From the NCBI RefSeq assembly GCF_016785085.1, contig NZ_JAENHO010000024.1, forward strand, positions 21,554 through 85,553: a DNA stretch of 64,000 nucleotides. The letters run 5' to 3'. The position numbers were made by a program, and so were the translations under genes. The notes under the pieces are model-generated. The model searched no databases. It saw nothing but the letters and a program-made list of their open reading frames with translations, and was not told the origin of the DNA. This document shows positions 24,884 through 33,833 of the stretch, piece by piece (within the stretch, counting starts at the first letter, position 1; every line of letters begins with the position of its first letter). Source of the DNA: Paractinoplanes lichenicola. GTDB lineage: Bacteria; Actinomycetota; Actinomycetes; Mycobacteriales; Micromonosporaceae.

Positions 24884-25759
24884 GTGACCGATGAGCAGTC
24901 GATCAGGAACGGTGACGCGGCGCCGGCCCCGGTCGGCGTGGTCCTCCACCAGTTGCGCATCGAGGCCGGACTGACCGGCGCGGAGCTCGGCCGGATGGTC
25001 GAGATGAGCCAGTCCAAGATTTCGCGGATCGAAACGGGTTCGACGCCGGTGGCGCCGGAGGATGCCGGTCGCCTGGCACGGGCGTTGGGCGCTCCGGCGG
25101 ATGTGGTGGCTCGGTTGGTCGAGAGTGCCGAGGCGACTCAGAATCGGCTGACCGACATGCGTTCGGCCGCGGGTTCGGTCACGGCCTCCCAGCGATCGGT
25201 GGCCCGGATGGAAGCCGGGGTCCGGGAGTTCCGGGTCTTTCAGCCGGCTGTCGTCGTGGGACTCGCTCAGACCAGCGATTACGCTCGTGCCGTTCTTGTC
25301 GCTGCTCACGAGGTGCGTAAGGCGGCGATTCCGGAGGCCGACAACGTCGTCATTCCGGAAGCTCTGTCAGCGCGAGTGCGGCGGCAGGAAGTTCTCGATG
25401 ATCCGGACCGTCGTTTCTTCTTCCTGCTGACCGAATCGGTGCTGGCCAGCGCTGTGGTCGCACCCGAATTCATGCTTGCTCAGATCAAGCGGCTGCGGCA
25501 GTTGGCGGTCCAGCCGAACGTCACGTTGCGGATCATTCCGGCGGCCGCGCCGTGGACGATCGCGCAGCTGCACGGCTTCGAGTTGCTCGACAGCAAGTGC
25601 GTGGTCATCGACGTCTACAACAGCTCGATCATCACCACCGGAGCGCAGGACATAGCCCTCTACCGGCATGCGTTCGACCGGCTCGACGAGAGCGCCACCT
25701 CCGACATCGATCCAATTCTGGACAAATACCGTCGGCACTACCGCAACCTGCTCGACTAG
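24884..25759 (+). CDS. XRE family regulator with DUF5753-type sensor domain
   Basis: A 291-residue protein. The helix-turn-helix is LTGAELGRMVEMSQSKISRIETG at about residues 30-52. The C-terminal sensor region has EAGVREFRVFQPAVVVGLAQTSDYARAVL, FFFLLTESVL and LRIIPAAAPWTIAQLHGFELLD. GTG 24884 follows AAAGGGGG. It is the second such regulator in the window but has a different small partner gene, so the two modules probably sense different things. Confidence 0.9.
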   Translation: MTDEQSIRNGDAAPAPVGVVLHQLRIEAGLTGAELGRMVEMSQSKISRIETGSTPVAPEDAGRLARALGAPADVVARLVESAEATQNRLTDMRSAAGSVTASQRSVARMEAGVREFRVFQPAVVVGLAQTSDYARAVLVAAHEVRKAAIPEADNVVIPEALSARVRRQEVLDDPDRRFFFLLTESVLASAVVAPEFMLAQIKRLRQLAVQPNVTLRIIPAAAPWTIAQLHGFELLDSKCVVIDVYNSSIITTGAQDIALYRHAFDRLDESATSDIDPILDKYRRHYRNLLD

Positions 25760-25775
25760 CGAACCAGGAGTCTGC

Positions 25776-26240
25776 CTACGACTGGCTGGCTCGGGCGATC
25801 AGGCGGTCGGCGTAGTTCTCGGCCAGGTCGGCCAGGCGGCGCAACGCCTCGACGTTGCGTTGGTGCAGGACGAGGTCGTTGATCTTGTTGCGGGCGGCCA
25901 GCAGCGGCCCGCGCTCGAACTGCTCGCTCATCGTCACGCGGGTGCCGGCGCCGGCGGGCTCGAGGCGGATGTCGACCACCGCCTCGCCCAGCGGCCACAG
26001 CCCGGCCCGCAGGCGCAGGTGCCGCCCGGGCTCCATGGCCAGGACGGTCGACGAGTCGTGCAGGGAGAGCGGCCACGGGCCGGCCTTGTGGTGCAACTCC
26101 GCACCGACCTGCGGCCAGTGTTGATCGACGTCGCGGATGTGGGCGGTTCCGACCACCCAGTCGCTGTAGGTCCACCCGTCCGCGAGCACGGCGAAGACGC
26201 TGTCCGGCGGGGCTTGAACGGTACGCTGCACAGTAGCCAC
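25776..26240 (-). CDS. SRPBCC family protein
   Basis: A 154-residue helix-grip protein: VQRTVQAPPDSVFAVLADGWTYSDWVVGTAHIRDVD at the start, a central PGRHLRLRAGLWPLGEAVVDIRLEP strand region and a long C-terminal helix. It differs clearly from the SRPBCC protein at 20783. It is monocistronic and divergent from the glycosyltransferase gene. Ligand unknown. Confidence 0.85.
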   Translation of the reverse strand: MATVQRTVQAPPDSVFAVLADGWTYSDWVVGTAHIRDVDQHWPQVGAELHHKAGPWPLSLHDSSTVLAMEPGRHLRLRAGLWPLGEAVVDIRLEPAGAGTRVTMSEQFERGPLLAARNKINDLVLHQRNVEALRRLADLAENYADRLIARASQS

Positions 26241-26348
26241 GACCAGGACATACCCTGCGAAGAGACAGCGTAACGGATAGGCCGAGGTTTACGGATTCGG
26301 CGGTCGGGCACATGCCACCGCGAAACGCAGCCAGCTGGAGGGGACCAC

Positions 26349-27542
26349 GTGCGCATTGCCATGATTTCCGAGCACGCCAGCCCCCTGGGCGACGGCGGGC
26401 AGCACGAACACGTCGCCGGCCTCTCCGCGGCGCTGGCCGAGCTGGGCAACGACGTCTGTGTCTACACCCGGCGCGACGACCCGGCGGTGGCCGAGGTGGT
26501 CACCACCCCGGGCGGCATCCGGGTCGTGCACGTTCCGGCCGGTCCGCCCCATTTTCTCCCGCCTGACCTGCTGCTGCCGCACATGGGTGAGTTCGCCAAG
26601 TGGCTCGAGCAGCATTGGCGTACGGGGCATTGGGTCCCCGAGGTCGCCCACGCCCACTTCTGGACCAGCGGGCTCGCCGCGGTCACGGCCGCCCGCCAGA
26701 TCGGCATCCCCGTCGTGCAGTCGTTCCACCAGCTCGGCGAGGTCGAGGCCGGCAACAGCAAACCTTCCCGTACGGGGTATGAGCGCGCCCTGGGCCGGGC
26801 GGTCGACCGCGTGGTCGCGCAGACGCAGGACGAGGTGCAGGGCCTGGTCCGCCTGGGTGTGCCCCGCGCGCAGCTGACCGTCGTGCCCTCGGGTGTCGAC
26901 AGCATCCGATTCACCCCGGAGGGCCCGGCGGTCGAGCGTGACCCCGAGCGCCCCCGCATCCTCTCCGTCGGCCGGCTGGTCGAACGCAAGGGCTTCGGCG
27001 ACGTCCTCGAGGCCATGCGGTACGTGCCGACCGCCGAGGTGGTCGTGGTCGGTGGCCCCGCGGCCGATCAGCTGACCGCCGACCCGAACGCCCGCAAGCT
27101 GCGCGCGCTCGCCGAGAGGCTGCAGGTCGCCGACCGGTTCCGGCTGGTCGGGGCGGTGCCGGCCAAGGACATGCCGCGCTGGTATCGCTCGGCCGACCTG
27201 CTGGTCGCGGCGGGCTGGCAGGAGCAGTTCGAGCCGTCCGCGCTCGAGGCGATGGCCTGCGGCGTGCCGGTGATCGGCACGGCGGTCGGCGGCCTGACCG
27301 AGACCGTGGTCGACGGGCTGACCGGCGATCTGGTGCCGGCCCGCGACCCGCGCGCGCTCGGCGGGGCCCTGCGGCGGCTGGTCAACGACAAGGTCCGGCG
27401 TTTCGCGTACGCCACGGCGGCGCTCGACCGGGCCCGGCAGGCGTATTCGTGGAAGCGTGTCGCGGCTCAGGTGGGCTCGGTCTATCAGGCCGTCACGGGC
27501 CGCCGGGCCGGCGTGAGCACCGAAGAGGCCGTGGCGTCCTAA
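26349..27542 (+). CDS. GT4 family glycosyltransferase
   Basis: A 397-residue GT-B enzyme. N-terminal MRIAMISEHASPLGDGGQHEHVAGL is the acceptor-side glycine loop; the C-terminal donor domain has ILSVGRLVERKGFGDVLEA, VPSGVDSIRF and the EX7E signature in EQFEPSALEAMACGVPVIG. It probably transfers a sugar from a nucleotide donor to an unidentified acceptor. GTG 26349 follows GGAGGGG. A palindrome lies four bases past the stop. Confidence 0.9.
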   Translation: MRIAMISEHASPLGDGGQHEHVAGLSAALAELGNDVCVYTRRDDPAVAEVVTTPGGIRVVHVPAGPPHFLPPDLLLPHMGEFAKWLEQHWRTGHWVPEVAHAHFWTSGLAAVTAARQIGIPVVQSFHQLGEVEAGNSKPSRTGYERALGRAVDRVVAQTQDEVQGLVRLGVPRAQLTVVPSGVDSIRFTPEGPAVERDPERPRILSVGRLVERKGFGDVLEAMRYVPTAEVVVVGGPAADQLTADPNARKLRALAERLQVADRFRLVGAVPAKDMPRWYRSADLLVAAGWQEQFEPSALEAMACGVPVIGTAVGGLTETVVDGLTGDLVPARDPRALGGALRRLVNDKVRRFAYATAALDRARQAYSWKRVAAQVGSVYQAVTGRRAGVSTEEAVAS

Positions 27543-27545
27543 TCC

Positions 27546-27569
27546 GGCATCCACCAGTTGGTGGATGCC
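27546..27569. terminator. Perfect 11-bp hairpin between GT4 and ABC genes
   Basis: GGCATCCACCA (27546-27556) pairs with TGGTGGATGCC (27559-27569) around two bases. It could end the GT4 transcript; a run of six T follows only at 27590-27595. It could instead be an operator for the ABC exporter, since it lies 55 bases before that gene. Confidence 0.55.
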
Positions 27570-27623
27570 CGGTCGAGCGAGCTGTTCGATTTTTTCGAGC
27601 GGCCGTGCTGTGACGCTCGATGC

Positions 27624-28526
27624 ATGGCAGTCATCGAGGTCCAGAACCTGCGCAAGACGTACGGGGACACGGTCGCGGTGCGGGACGTCTCGTTCACTGT
27701 GGAGCCCGGCGAGATCTTCGGCATCCTCGGTCCGAACGGCGCCGGGAAGACCACCACGGTCGAGAGCGTCTCCGGGCTCCGGGCGGCCGACTCGGGCACG
27801 ATCCGCGTGCTCGGCCGGGAGCCCCGCGACAAGTCCCTGCGCCGCGACGTCGGCGTCCAGCTGCAGGAGAGCCAGCTTCCGGACAAGCTCACCGTCCGTG
27901 AGGCGCTCGACCTGTACGCGTCCTTCTATCCGGAGCCGGCCGACTGGCGCGCGCTGACCCGCGAGCTCGGCCTGACCGAGAAGCTCAAGACCCCGTACGG
28001 GAAGCTCTCGGGTGGCCAGAAGCAGCGGCTCTCCATCGCGCTCGCGCTCATCGGGGGGCCGCAGATCGCGATCCTGGACGAGCTGACCACCGGGCTCGAC
28101 CCGCAAGCCCGCCGCGACACGTGGGATCTGATCGAGTCGGTGCGCGCCAGCGGCGTCACGATCGTGCTGGTCACCCACTTCATGGAGGAGGCCGAGCGGC
28201 TCTGCGACCGGCTCGCGGTGATCGACCACGGCCGGGTCGTCGCGCTCGACACCCCGGCCGGCCTGGTCGCGGGGCTCGGCGCCGAACAGCGGATCCGCTT
28301 CCGGCCGTCCGCCCCGGTCGCCGACGAGCTGCTGACCGCGCTGCCCGAGGTGCACGAGGTGCGCCGCCACGGCCCGCAGCTCGAGGTCGTCGGTCGCGGC
28401 AACCTGCTGCACGCCGTCACTTCGGTGCTGGCCGTCAACGAGATCATCGCCGCCGACCTGCGGATCGAGCAGGCCAGCCTGGACGACGCGTTCGTGCAGC
28501 TGACCGGCCGCTCGACGAAGGAGTGA
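27624..28526 (+). CDS. ABC transporter ATP-binding protein
   Basis: A 300-residue DrrA-type ATPase: Walker A GPNGAGKTT, signature LSGGQKQRLSIALAL, Walker B IAILDELTTGLDP, and switch His in LVTHFMEEAE. The last ~80 residues form the accessory domain typical of drug-exporter ATPases. ATG 27624 has only a weak ribosome site. It heads a run with the permease (28532) and the two-component pair, all within a few bases of each other. Confidence 0.93.
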   Translation: MAVIEVQNLRKTYGDTVAVRDVSFTVEPGEIFGILGPNGAGKTTTVESVSGLRAADSGTIRVLGREPRDKSLRRDVGVQLQESQLPDKLTVREALDLYASFYPEPADWRALTRELGLTEKLKTPYGKLSGGQKQRLSIALALIGGPQIAILDELTTGLDPQARRDTWDLIESVRASGVTIVLVTHFMEEAERLCDRLAVIDHGRVVALDTPAGLVAGLGAEQRIRFRPSAPVADELLTALPEVHEVRRHGPQLEVVGRGNLLHAVTSVLAVNEIIAADLRIEQASLDDAFVQLTGRSTKE

Positions 28527-28531
28527 ACCCG

Positions 28532-29272
28532 ATGCGCGTCTTCACCAAGCTCACCCTGACCGAGATCAAGCTCTTCCTGCGCGAGCCGATGGCCGCCTTC
28601 TTCGTATTGTTCTTCCCGACCCTGCTCGTGATCATCCTGGGCAGCATCCCCGACTTCCGGAAGCCGTCGGACGACCTCGGCGGCGCCCGTGGCATCGACC
28701 TTTACGTCGGCATCGCGGTCATCCTGACCCTGGCCATGGCGGCCATCCAGGTCACCCCGGCCGTGCTCGCCCTCTATCGGGAGCGGGGCGTGCTGCGCCG
28801 GCTCGCCACCACGCCGGTGTCGCCGCTGACGATGCTGAGCGCCCAGCTGGCCTCGAACGGGCTGGCCGCGATCGTGTCGACCGCGCTGGTGCTCGTCGTC
28901 GGCCGGGTCGTCTTCGACGTGCCGCTGGCCGACAACGTCGCCGGTTTCGTCCTCGCCTTCCTGCTGACCGCGGCCGGCACGCTGGCGATCGGCCTGTTCG
29001 TCGCCGCGATCGCCCCGAGCGGCAAGGCCGGCAACGCGATCGGGACGCTGCTGTTCTTCCCGCTGATGTTCTTCGCCGGGCTGTGGCTGCCACGCGAGGC
29101 GATGCCCGGCGTGCTGCAGCGGATCGCCGACTTCACGCCGCTGGGCGCGGGGGAGCGGGCCCTGAGCGACGCCATGACGGGCAGCTGGCCCAACATGCTG
29201 TCGGCTACGGTTCTGGTGGGATACCTGGCCGTGTTCGGGTTCGCCGCGGTCCGGTTGTTCCGCTGGTCGTGA
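28532..29272 (+). CDS. ABC transporter permease, ABC-2 type
   Basis: A 246-residue protein with six predicted helices, starting MRVFTKLTLTEIKLFLREPMAAFFVLFFPTLLVIILG and containing YRERGVLRRLATTPVSPL, the hallmark of ABC-2 exporters. AAGGAG at the end of the ATPase gene supplies the ribosome site. With 27624 it forms a two-gene exporter, likely for a drug or lipid-like molecule. Confidence 0.92.
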   Translation: MRVFTKLTLTEIKLFLREPMAAFFVLFFPTLLVIILGSIPDFRKPSDDLGGARGIDLYVGIAVILTLAMAAIQVTPAVLALYRERGVLRRLATTPVSPLTMLSAQLASNGLAAIVSTALVLVVGRVVFDVPLADNVAGFVLAFLLTAAGTLAIGLFVAAIAPSGKAGNAIGTLLFFPLMFFAGLWLPREAMPGVLQRIADFTPLGAGERALSDAMTGSWPNMLSATVLVGYLAVFGFAAVRLFRWS

Positions 29273-29283
29273 CGGGGGTGCAG

Positions 29284-30534
29284 ATGACGGAGCCGGACCG
29301 CACCGAGCGGATCATGGCGCGGTTGCCCTACATCGCGCTCGGCGCCTCGGTGATCCTGGTGGTGGCCGGGGGCACGGTCGGCGTGCCCCATCAGGGCTGG
29401 CTGATCGTCTGCGGGGCCTCCGTCGTCACCCTCTGCTGGCTCATCTGGTGGGTCACCCTGCACCCCTCATGGGAGCAGGACGAACGCAAGATGATCGTCT
29501 TCTTCCTGGGCCTGGTCACGCTGATCTACGTGCTCATCTGGGCCAGCCCGCTGTTCGGGTTCTTCGCGTGGAGCGGATACATCCTGGCCACGTACGGGCT
29601 CAAGAGCTGGCGGCGGCAGGCGGGGGCCACGCTGATCGCGATCGCCTCGGCCGTCTCCCAGATCGGCGGCGTCGACAATCTCGACGAACCGGGCATCCTT
29701 CCCGTGCTGCTCGTGGTGCTGGCGATCAACATCGGCATCGCCAACGTGATGATCTGGGTGACCATGTGGACCCACGAGCAGGGGCTCAAGCGGGCCCGCA
29801 TGATCGAGGATCTGGCCGAGGCGAACGCCAAGCTCGCCGCGGCGCTCAAGGAGAACGCCGGCCTGCACGCCCAGCTGCTGGCCCAGGCCCGCGAGGCCGG
29901 CGTGCTCGACGAGCGGCAGCGGATGGCCGGCGAGATCCACGACGTGCTGGCCCAGGGCCTGACCGGCATCGTGACCCAGCTCGAGGCGACCGGCGCCGCC
30001 GCCGACCGGCCCGACGACTGGTGGCGGCACCTCGGCAACGCCAAGAGCCTGGCCCGCGACAGCCTGACCGAGGCGCGCCGATCCGTGCAGGCGCTACGCC
30101 CGCAAAACCTGGACGGCGCCGCGCTGCCCGACGCGATCGGCGACCTCGTGACCGACTGGTCGCGGGTGCACGAGGTGGCCGCGGAACTGGTCACCACGGG
30201 GACGCCCCGCACGCTCGTGCCTGAGATCGAGGCGACCCTCCTGCGTACGGCTCAGGAAGCTCTGGCCAATGTCGCCCGGCATGCCGACGCGGGACGGGTC
30301 GGGCTCACGCTGTCCTACATGGAGGATGTGGTCACGCTGGACGTCCGCGACGACGGGCACGGCTTCGACCCGCGGGCGCCGCGCGAGCTCTCCGAGACCG
30401 GCGGCTTCGGGCTGGCCGGGATGCGCGAACGGCTGGCCCGGATAGCCGGCAGCCTCGAGGTCGAGTCGGAACCGGGCGCCGGCACCGCGCTCTCGGCCTG
30501 CGTGCCGGCCATCCCGATCGGGGCCGCCGCGTGA
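29284..30534 (+). CDS. NarL-type sensor histidine kinase
   Basis: A 416-residue kinase: about six N-terminal membrane helices without a large extracellular loop, a coiled coil, then HisKA_3 with the phospho-accepting His in DERQRMAGEIHDVLAQGLTG, and an HATPase domain (LLRTAQEALANVARHA; DDGHGFDP; GGFGLAGMRERL). ATG 29284 follows GGGGG, 11 bases after the permease stop. It probably senses a membrane-borne signal related to the exporter. Confidence 0.93.
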   Translation: MTEPDRTERIMARLPYIALGASVILVVAGGTVGVPHQGWLIVCGASVVTLCWLIWWVTLHPSWEQDERKMIVFFLGLVTLIYVLIWASPLFGFFAWSGYILATYGLKSWRRQAGATLIAIASAVSQIGGVDNLDEPGILPVLLVVLAINIGIANVMIWVTMWTHEQGLKRARMIEDLAEANAKLAAALKENAGLHAQLLAQAREAGVLDERQRMAGEIHDVLAQGLTGIVTQLEATGAAADRPDDWWRHLGNAKSLARDSLTEARRSVQALRPQNLDGAALPDAIGDLVTDWSRVHEVAAELVTTGTPRTLVPEIEATLLRTAQEALANVARHADAGRVGLTLSYMEDVVTLDVRDDGHGFDPRAPRELSETGGFGLAGMRERLARIAGSLEVESEPGAGTALSACVPAIPIGAAA

Positions 30535-31151
30535 TCGGGCTGCTCATCGTCGACGACCACCCGGTGGTGCGCGACGGGCTGCGCGGCATGTTCATCGGCG
30601 ACGACCGCTTCGAGGTGCTGGGCGAGGCCGGCGACGGCACCGAGGCGCTGGCCCTGCTGCCCGCGGTCGACCCCGACGTCGTGCTGATGGACCTGCGCAT
30701 GCCCGGCATGGACGGCGTGACCGCGATCAAGGAGCTGCGCAAGCGGGGCTCGCGGGCCCGGGTGCTGGTGCTCACCACGTACGACACCGACGCCGACGTG
30801 CTCCCCGCGATCAAGGCGGGCGCCACCGGCTACCTGCTCAAGGACGCGTCGCGGCAGGAACTGTTCCGCGCGGTCGAGGCGGCCCACCGGGGCGAGTCGG
30901 TGCTCTCCCCGGCGATCGCCGGCCGGCTGATGGGCACCCTTCGTTCCCCCGCGACGAAGGAGCCCCTCAGCCAGCGCGAGCTCGAGGTGCTGGCGCTGAT
31001 CGCGCGGGGCAACTCGAACAAGGAAGCGGCGAGCCGCCTGTTCATCAGCGAGGCCACGGTCAAGACCCACCTGCTGCACGCGTACGCGAAACTGGGCGTC
31101 CGCGACCGTGCGGCGGCCGTCGCCGTGGCCTTCGAGCGCGGCCTGCTCTAG
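30531..31151 (+). CDS. LuxR/NarL-type response regulator
   Basis: A 206-residue regulator. The receiver has acidic DD at residues 8-9, phospho-Asp54 in VVLMDLRMPG and Lys in YLLKDAS. The C-terminal LuxR domain reads LSQRELEVLALIARGNSNKEAASRLFISEATVKTHLLHAYAKLGV. GTG 30531 overlaps the kinase stop by four bases. It is the cognate partner of the kinase at 29284 and probably controls the upstream exporter. Confidence 0.95.
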   Translation: MIGLLIVDDHPVVRDGLRGMFIGDDRFEVLGEAGDGTEALALLPAVDPDVVLMDLRMPGMDGVTAIKELRKRGSRARVLVLTTYDTDADVLPAIKAGATGYLLKDASRQELFRAVEAAHRGESVLSPAIAGRLMGTLRSPATKEPLSQRELEVLALIARGNSNKEAASRLFISEATVKTHLLHAYAKLGVRDRAAAVAVAFERGLL

Positions 31152-31558
31152 ACGGGCGCGCCCCGATAGGTGCCGAAGCTCCACAGGTTGCCCTCGGGGT
31201 CGCGGGCGATGAAGTCGCGCGAGCCGTAATCCGTGTCGTACGGCGGTTTGACGATCTCGGCGCCCGCCTTGGCCGCCCGCTCGTGCAGCGCGTCGATGTC
31301 GTCGGCCACCACGTAACAGCCGAACGTGCCCGGCTCGAGTGCCCACTTGTCGTCGTCACCGCGGCCGCTCGCCGAGCCCAGCATGATGCCGCCGCCGAGC
31401 GGCCCGGCCAGCTGCGCGTGGTCGACCCGGTCGCCGTCGCCGTAGGAGACCACCTCGGCGAAGCCGAACGCGTCGACGAGGAACCGGATCAGGGCGCGGG
31501 CGTCGGTGGCCCGCAGCGTCGGCCACACTTGCGGGGCCGGAGTCTTCGAGTCAGTCAT
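31148..31558 (-). CDS. VOC family protein
   Basis: A 136-residue single glyoxalase/bleomycin-resistance fold: VWPTLRATDARALIRFLVDAFGFAEVVSY at the start and FIARDPEGNLWSFGTYRG at the end. ATG 31558 overlaps the end of the AraC gene by eight bases, so it is co-expressed with that regulator. It ends in a 4-base overlap with the response-regulator gene. Substrate unknown. Confidence 0.88.
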   Translation of the reverse strand: MTDSKTPAPQVWPTLRATDARALIRFLVDAFGFAEVVSYGDGDRVDHAQLAGPLGGGIMLGSASGRGDDDKWALEPGTFGCYVVADDIDALHERAAKAGAEIVKPPYDTDYGSRDFIARDPEGNLWSFGTYRGAPV

Positions 31559-32384
31559 GCGACCCATCGTGCGCGGGCTCGAGCTGCAGCGCTTGAACAA
31601 AATCGAACTGGTCGGCCAGCCACTCCGACGGGGTGCACCCGGCCAGCGACCGGAACTCGCGGACCAGATGCGACTGGTCGGCGAACCCGTACGCGGCGGC
31701 CACCTCGGCGATCGGCCGCCCCGGGCGCAGCGCCCGCCGGGCCCGGTCGAACCGCGCCACGCGGGCCGCCTCCTTGGGCCGCAGCCCCGTCTCGGCCCGG
31801 AACCGGTCGGTCAGGTGATGGCCGCTCCACCCGACCTCGGCGGCCACCGTGCGGACCGGGACGTTGCCGAGGATGCGGCCCCACGCGTACGTGATCTCGG
31901 GTCTGATCGACGTCTGCCGGCTGCGCGCGGTGAGCCACTCGTCGAGCAGCGCGAACCGGCTCGCCCAGTCCGGTGCCGCCGAGAGTCGCTCGCGGATCCG
32001 CGCGACCGCCGGCTCGCCCAGCAGCGCCGAGGCGTCGACGTCGAGGCCGGCCAGCTCGCCCGCGGGCAGCCCCAGCAGCGCCCGGCAGCCCAGCGGCCAC
32101 AGCGCCACTTGCAGCCCCGACTGCCGCCCGTCGTGCGTGATCACCGCGGGCGAGAGATGCAGCCCGCCGATCAGGGCGTCGTACCGGCCCGGACGCTGGC
32201 GCGGGTCGGGGTGCGACTCCATCACCAGCGGGTCGTCAAGGGTCAGGATCATCGTGAGGCAGGGCGAGGGCAGGCCCAGATGCCGCATCGGCGGGAGACC
32301 CTGCTGCCGATAACCGGAGTAGCCCGCGACGTACGGCTTGAGGGCGGCCGTGGGGCGGCCCTGCGCGTATTCGTCGACGACCAT
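31551..32384 (-). CDS. AraC family transcriptional regulator
   Basis: A 277-residue protein. An N-terminal sensor-like domain precedes a C-terminal AraC domain with both helix-turn-helices: VRTVAAEVGWSGHHLTDRFRAETGLRPKEAARVARF and PIAEVAAAYGFADQSHLVREFRSLAGCTPSEWL. It is the upstream member of a two-gene operon with the VOC protein, which is a likely target or effector-modifying enzyme. Confidence 0.92.
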   Translation of the reverse strand: MVVDEYAQGRPTAALKPYVAGYSGYRQQGLPPMRHLGLPSPCLTMILTLDDPLVMESHPDPRQRPGRYDALIGGLHLSPAVITHDGRQSGLQVALWPLGCRALLGLPAGELAGLDVDASALLGEPAVARIRERLSAAPDWASRFALLDEWLTARSRQTSIRPEITYAWGRILGNVPVRTVAAEVGWSGHHLTDRFRAETGLRPKEAARVARFDRARRALRPGRPIAEVAAAYGFADQSHLVREFRSLAGCTPSEWLADQFDFVQALQLEPAHDGSHD

Positions 32385-32418
32385 CGGCTTCTCCGTCCGT
32401 CCTCGCCCAGCCTACGGT

Positions 32419-33231
32419 TCACAGCGCCCGGAAGAACTCCCTGATGTCGGCGACCAGCAACTCCGGCTCCTCCAGGGCGGCGAAGTGCCCGCCCCGGCCC
32501 TCGACGTCGGTCCACCGCACGATCGTGTGCTCCCGCTCGGCGTACCGGCGGATGCCGACGTCGTGGGCGAAGTTGAGCACCGCGGTGGGCACGCCGGAGT
32601 TCGTGGCGTTCTCGCCGAACCCGGCGTGCTGGGCGTAGCCGACGTACGCCGCCGAACCGGCCGTCCCCGTGAGCCAATAGAACATCGCGTTGGTGAGCAG
32701 CACGTCGCGGTCGAGGATCCGGTCCGGCTCGGTGACGCGGGGGTACGTCCACTCGCGGAACTTGTCCATGATCCAGGCGAGCTGGCCGGCCGGGGAGTCG
32801 ACCAGGCCGTACGCCAGGGTCTGCGGCCGCGTCGATTGGATCGCGATGTAGCCGAACTCCTCGGTCATGAACGCGCCGATCCGGTCCACGCGATCGCGCT
32901 CGGCGGGGGTCAGCGACGCGTACTCGTCGTCGCTCAGCGGCAAATCCGGCATCGGGCCGGGGTCGCCGTTGACGTGCACCCCGGCCACCCGCCCGGGCGC
33001 GACCCGGGCCACCTCGGGGGCCACCGACGCGCCGATGTCGCCGCCGTGCGCGCCGTACCGGTCATAGCCGAGCCGCTGCATCAGAGTGTCCCAGGCCCGG
33101 GCGATCCGCGTGGTGTCCCAGCCGTCCCCGGGCAGCGGCGCCGGCCAGCGCGTCTCCGCGAGCCGGCGCCGCAGGTCATCGAGCTGCCGCTGCGGAACGT
33201 CGATCCGGAACTCCTCGATGTCTTCGCTCAT
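32419..33231 (-). CDS. Epoxide hydrolase, internally deleted
   Basis: 270 residues versus about 380 for family members. The N-terminal epoxide-hydrolase domain (FRIDVPQRQLDDLRRRLAETRWPAPLPG) runs straight into GWDTTRIARAWDTLMQRLGYDRYGAHGGDIG, where the usual ~110 residues with the HGWPGS oxyanion motif should be. The nucleophile-region GGD and the late GGHFAALEEPE His are kept. The frame is open, but without the oxyanion segment normal catalysis is unlikely. It looks like a recent in-frame deletion. Confidence 0.8.
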   Translation of the reverse strand: MSEDIEEFRIDVPQRQLDDLRRRLAETRWPAPLPGDGWDTTRIARAWDTLMQRLGYDRYGAHGGDIGASVAPEVARVAPGRVAGVHVNGDPGPMPDLPLSDDEYASLTPAERDRVDRIGAFMTEEFGYIAIQSTRPQTLAYGLVDSPAGQLAWIMDKFREWTYPRVTEPDRILDRDVLLTNAMFYWLTGTAGSAAYVGYAQHAGFGENATNSGVPTAVLNFAHDVGIRRYAEREHTIVRWTDVEGRGGHFAALEEPELLVADIREFFRAL

Positions 33232-33291
33232 GAGTCAATCGTCGTCCCGATAGTGGCCACTTCCCGGCCGCAATGAGATCCGGCCGCGGGG

Positions 33292-33795
33292 TCAGTCGGA
33301 GAGGGCCTTGGCCAGGTCGTCGCGGAAGGCGCGCTCGGTGTCGGTGACCGGCTCGCCGCCGATGCCCAGCACGCCACCGGTGGAGGCGGCGCCGACCACG
33401 CTCTCGGCGATCTCGACGAGCCAGTGCTTGTACGTCTCGGCGTCGGCCTGCTCGGCCTTGGCGACCAGCAGGGCGTTGGCCTCGGCGGCCCGGCCCAGCA
33501 CGTCCTCGGCGTACGCGATGGGGTCGCTCGGCTCGATGACCGGCGGCTCCTCACCGATCTCGGGGTCGCCCACCCGCGACACGATCGCCCCGGCGACCGC
33601 CGCGACCAGGGTGCTGGCCGAGGCCCGCGCGTCCGAGATGACCTCGAGACCGGCCGCCGTCTCGGCCCGGGTCTTGCGGGGGCTGTCGGGGGTGGCGGCA
33701 CTGGCGGCGGTGAGGACCGACTGGGGCAGGCCGACGAGCAGCCCCCACTCGGAGTCGGTGAAGCCCAGCATCGAGTACAGCGGATCGTCGCTCAC
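33292..33795 (-). CDS. Conserved hypothetical protein, 167 aa
   Basis: GTG 33795 follows GAGGATT. The protein is helical and Ala-rich with WGLLVGLPQSVLTAASAATPDSPRKT near the start and a Gly-rich region (VVGAASTGGVLGIGGEPVTDTERAF) near the end. No signal peptide is seen. The pattern resembles small cytoplasmic actinomycete proteins of unknown role. It is the likely downstream partner of no neighbour; the next gene upstream begins at 34802. Confidence 0.65.
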   Translation of the reverse strand: MSDDPLYSMLGFTDSEWGLLVGLPQSVLTAASAATPDSPRKTRAETAAGLEVISDARASASTLVAAVAGAIVSRVGDPEIGEEPPVIEPSDPIAYAEDVLGRAAEANALLVAKAEQADAETYKHWLVEIAESVVGAASTGGVLGIGGEPVTDTERAFRDDLAKALSD

Positions 33796-33833
33796 GGTGA
33801 ATCCTCACGTTCGGTGAAACCTCGTCGGGCCTC

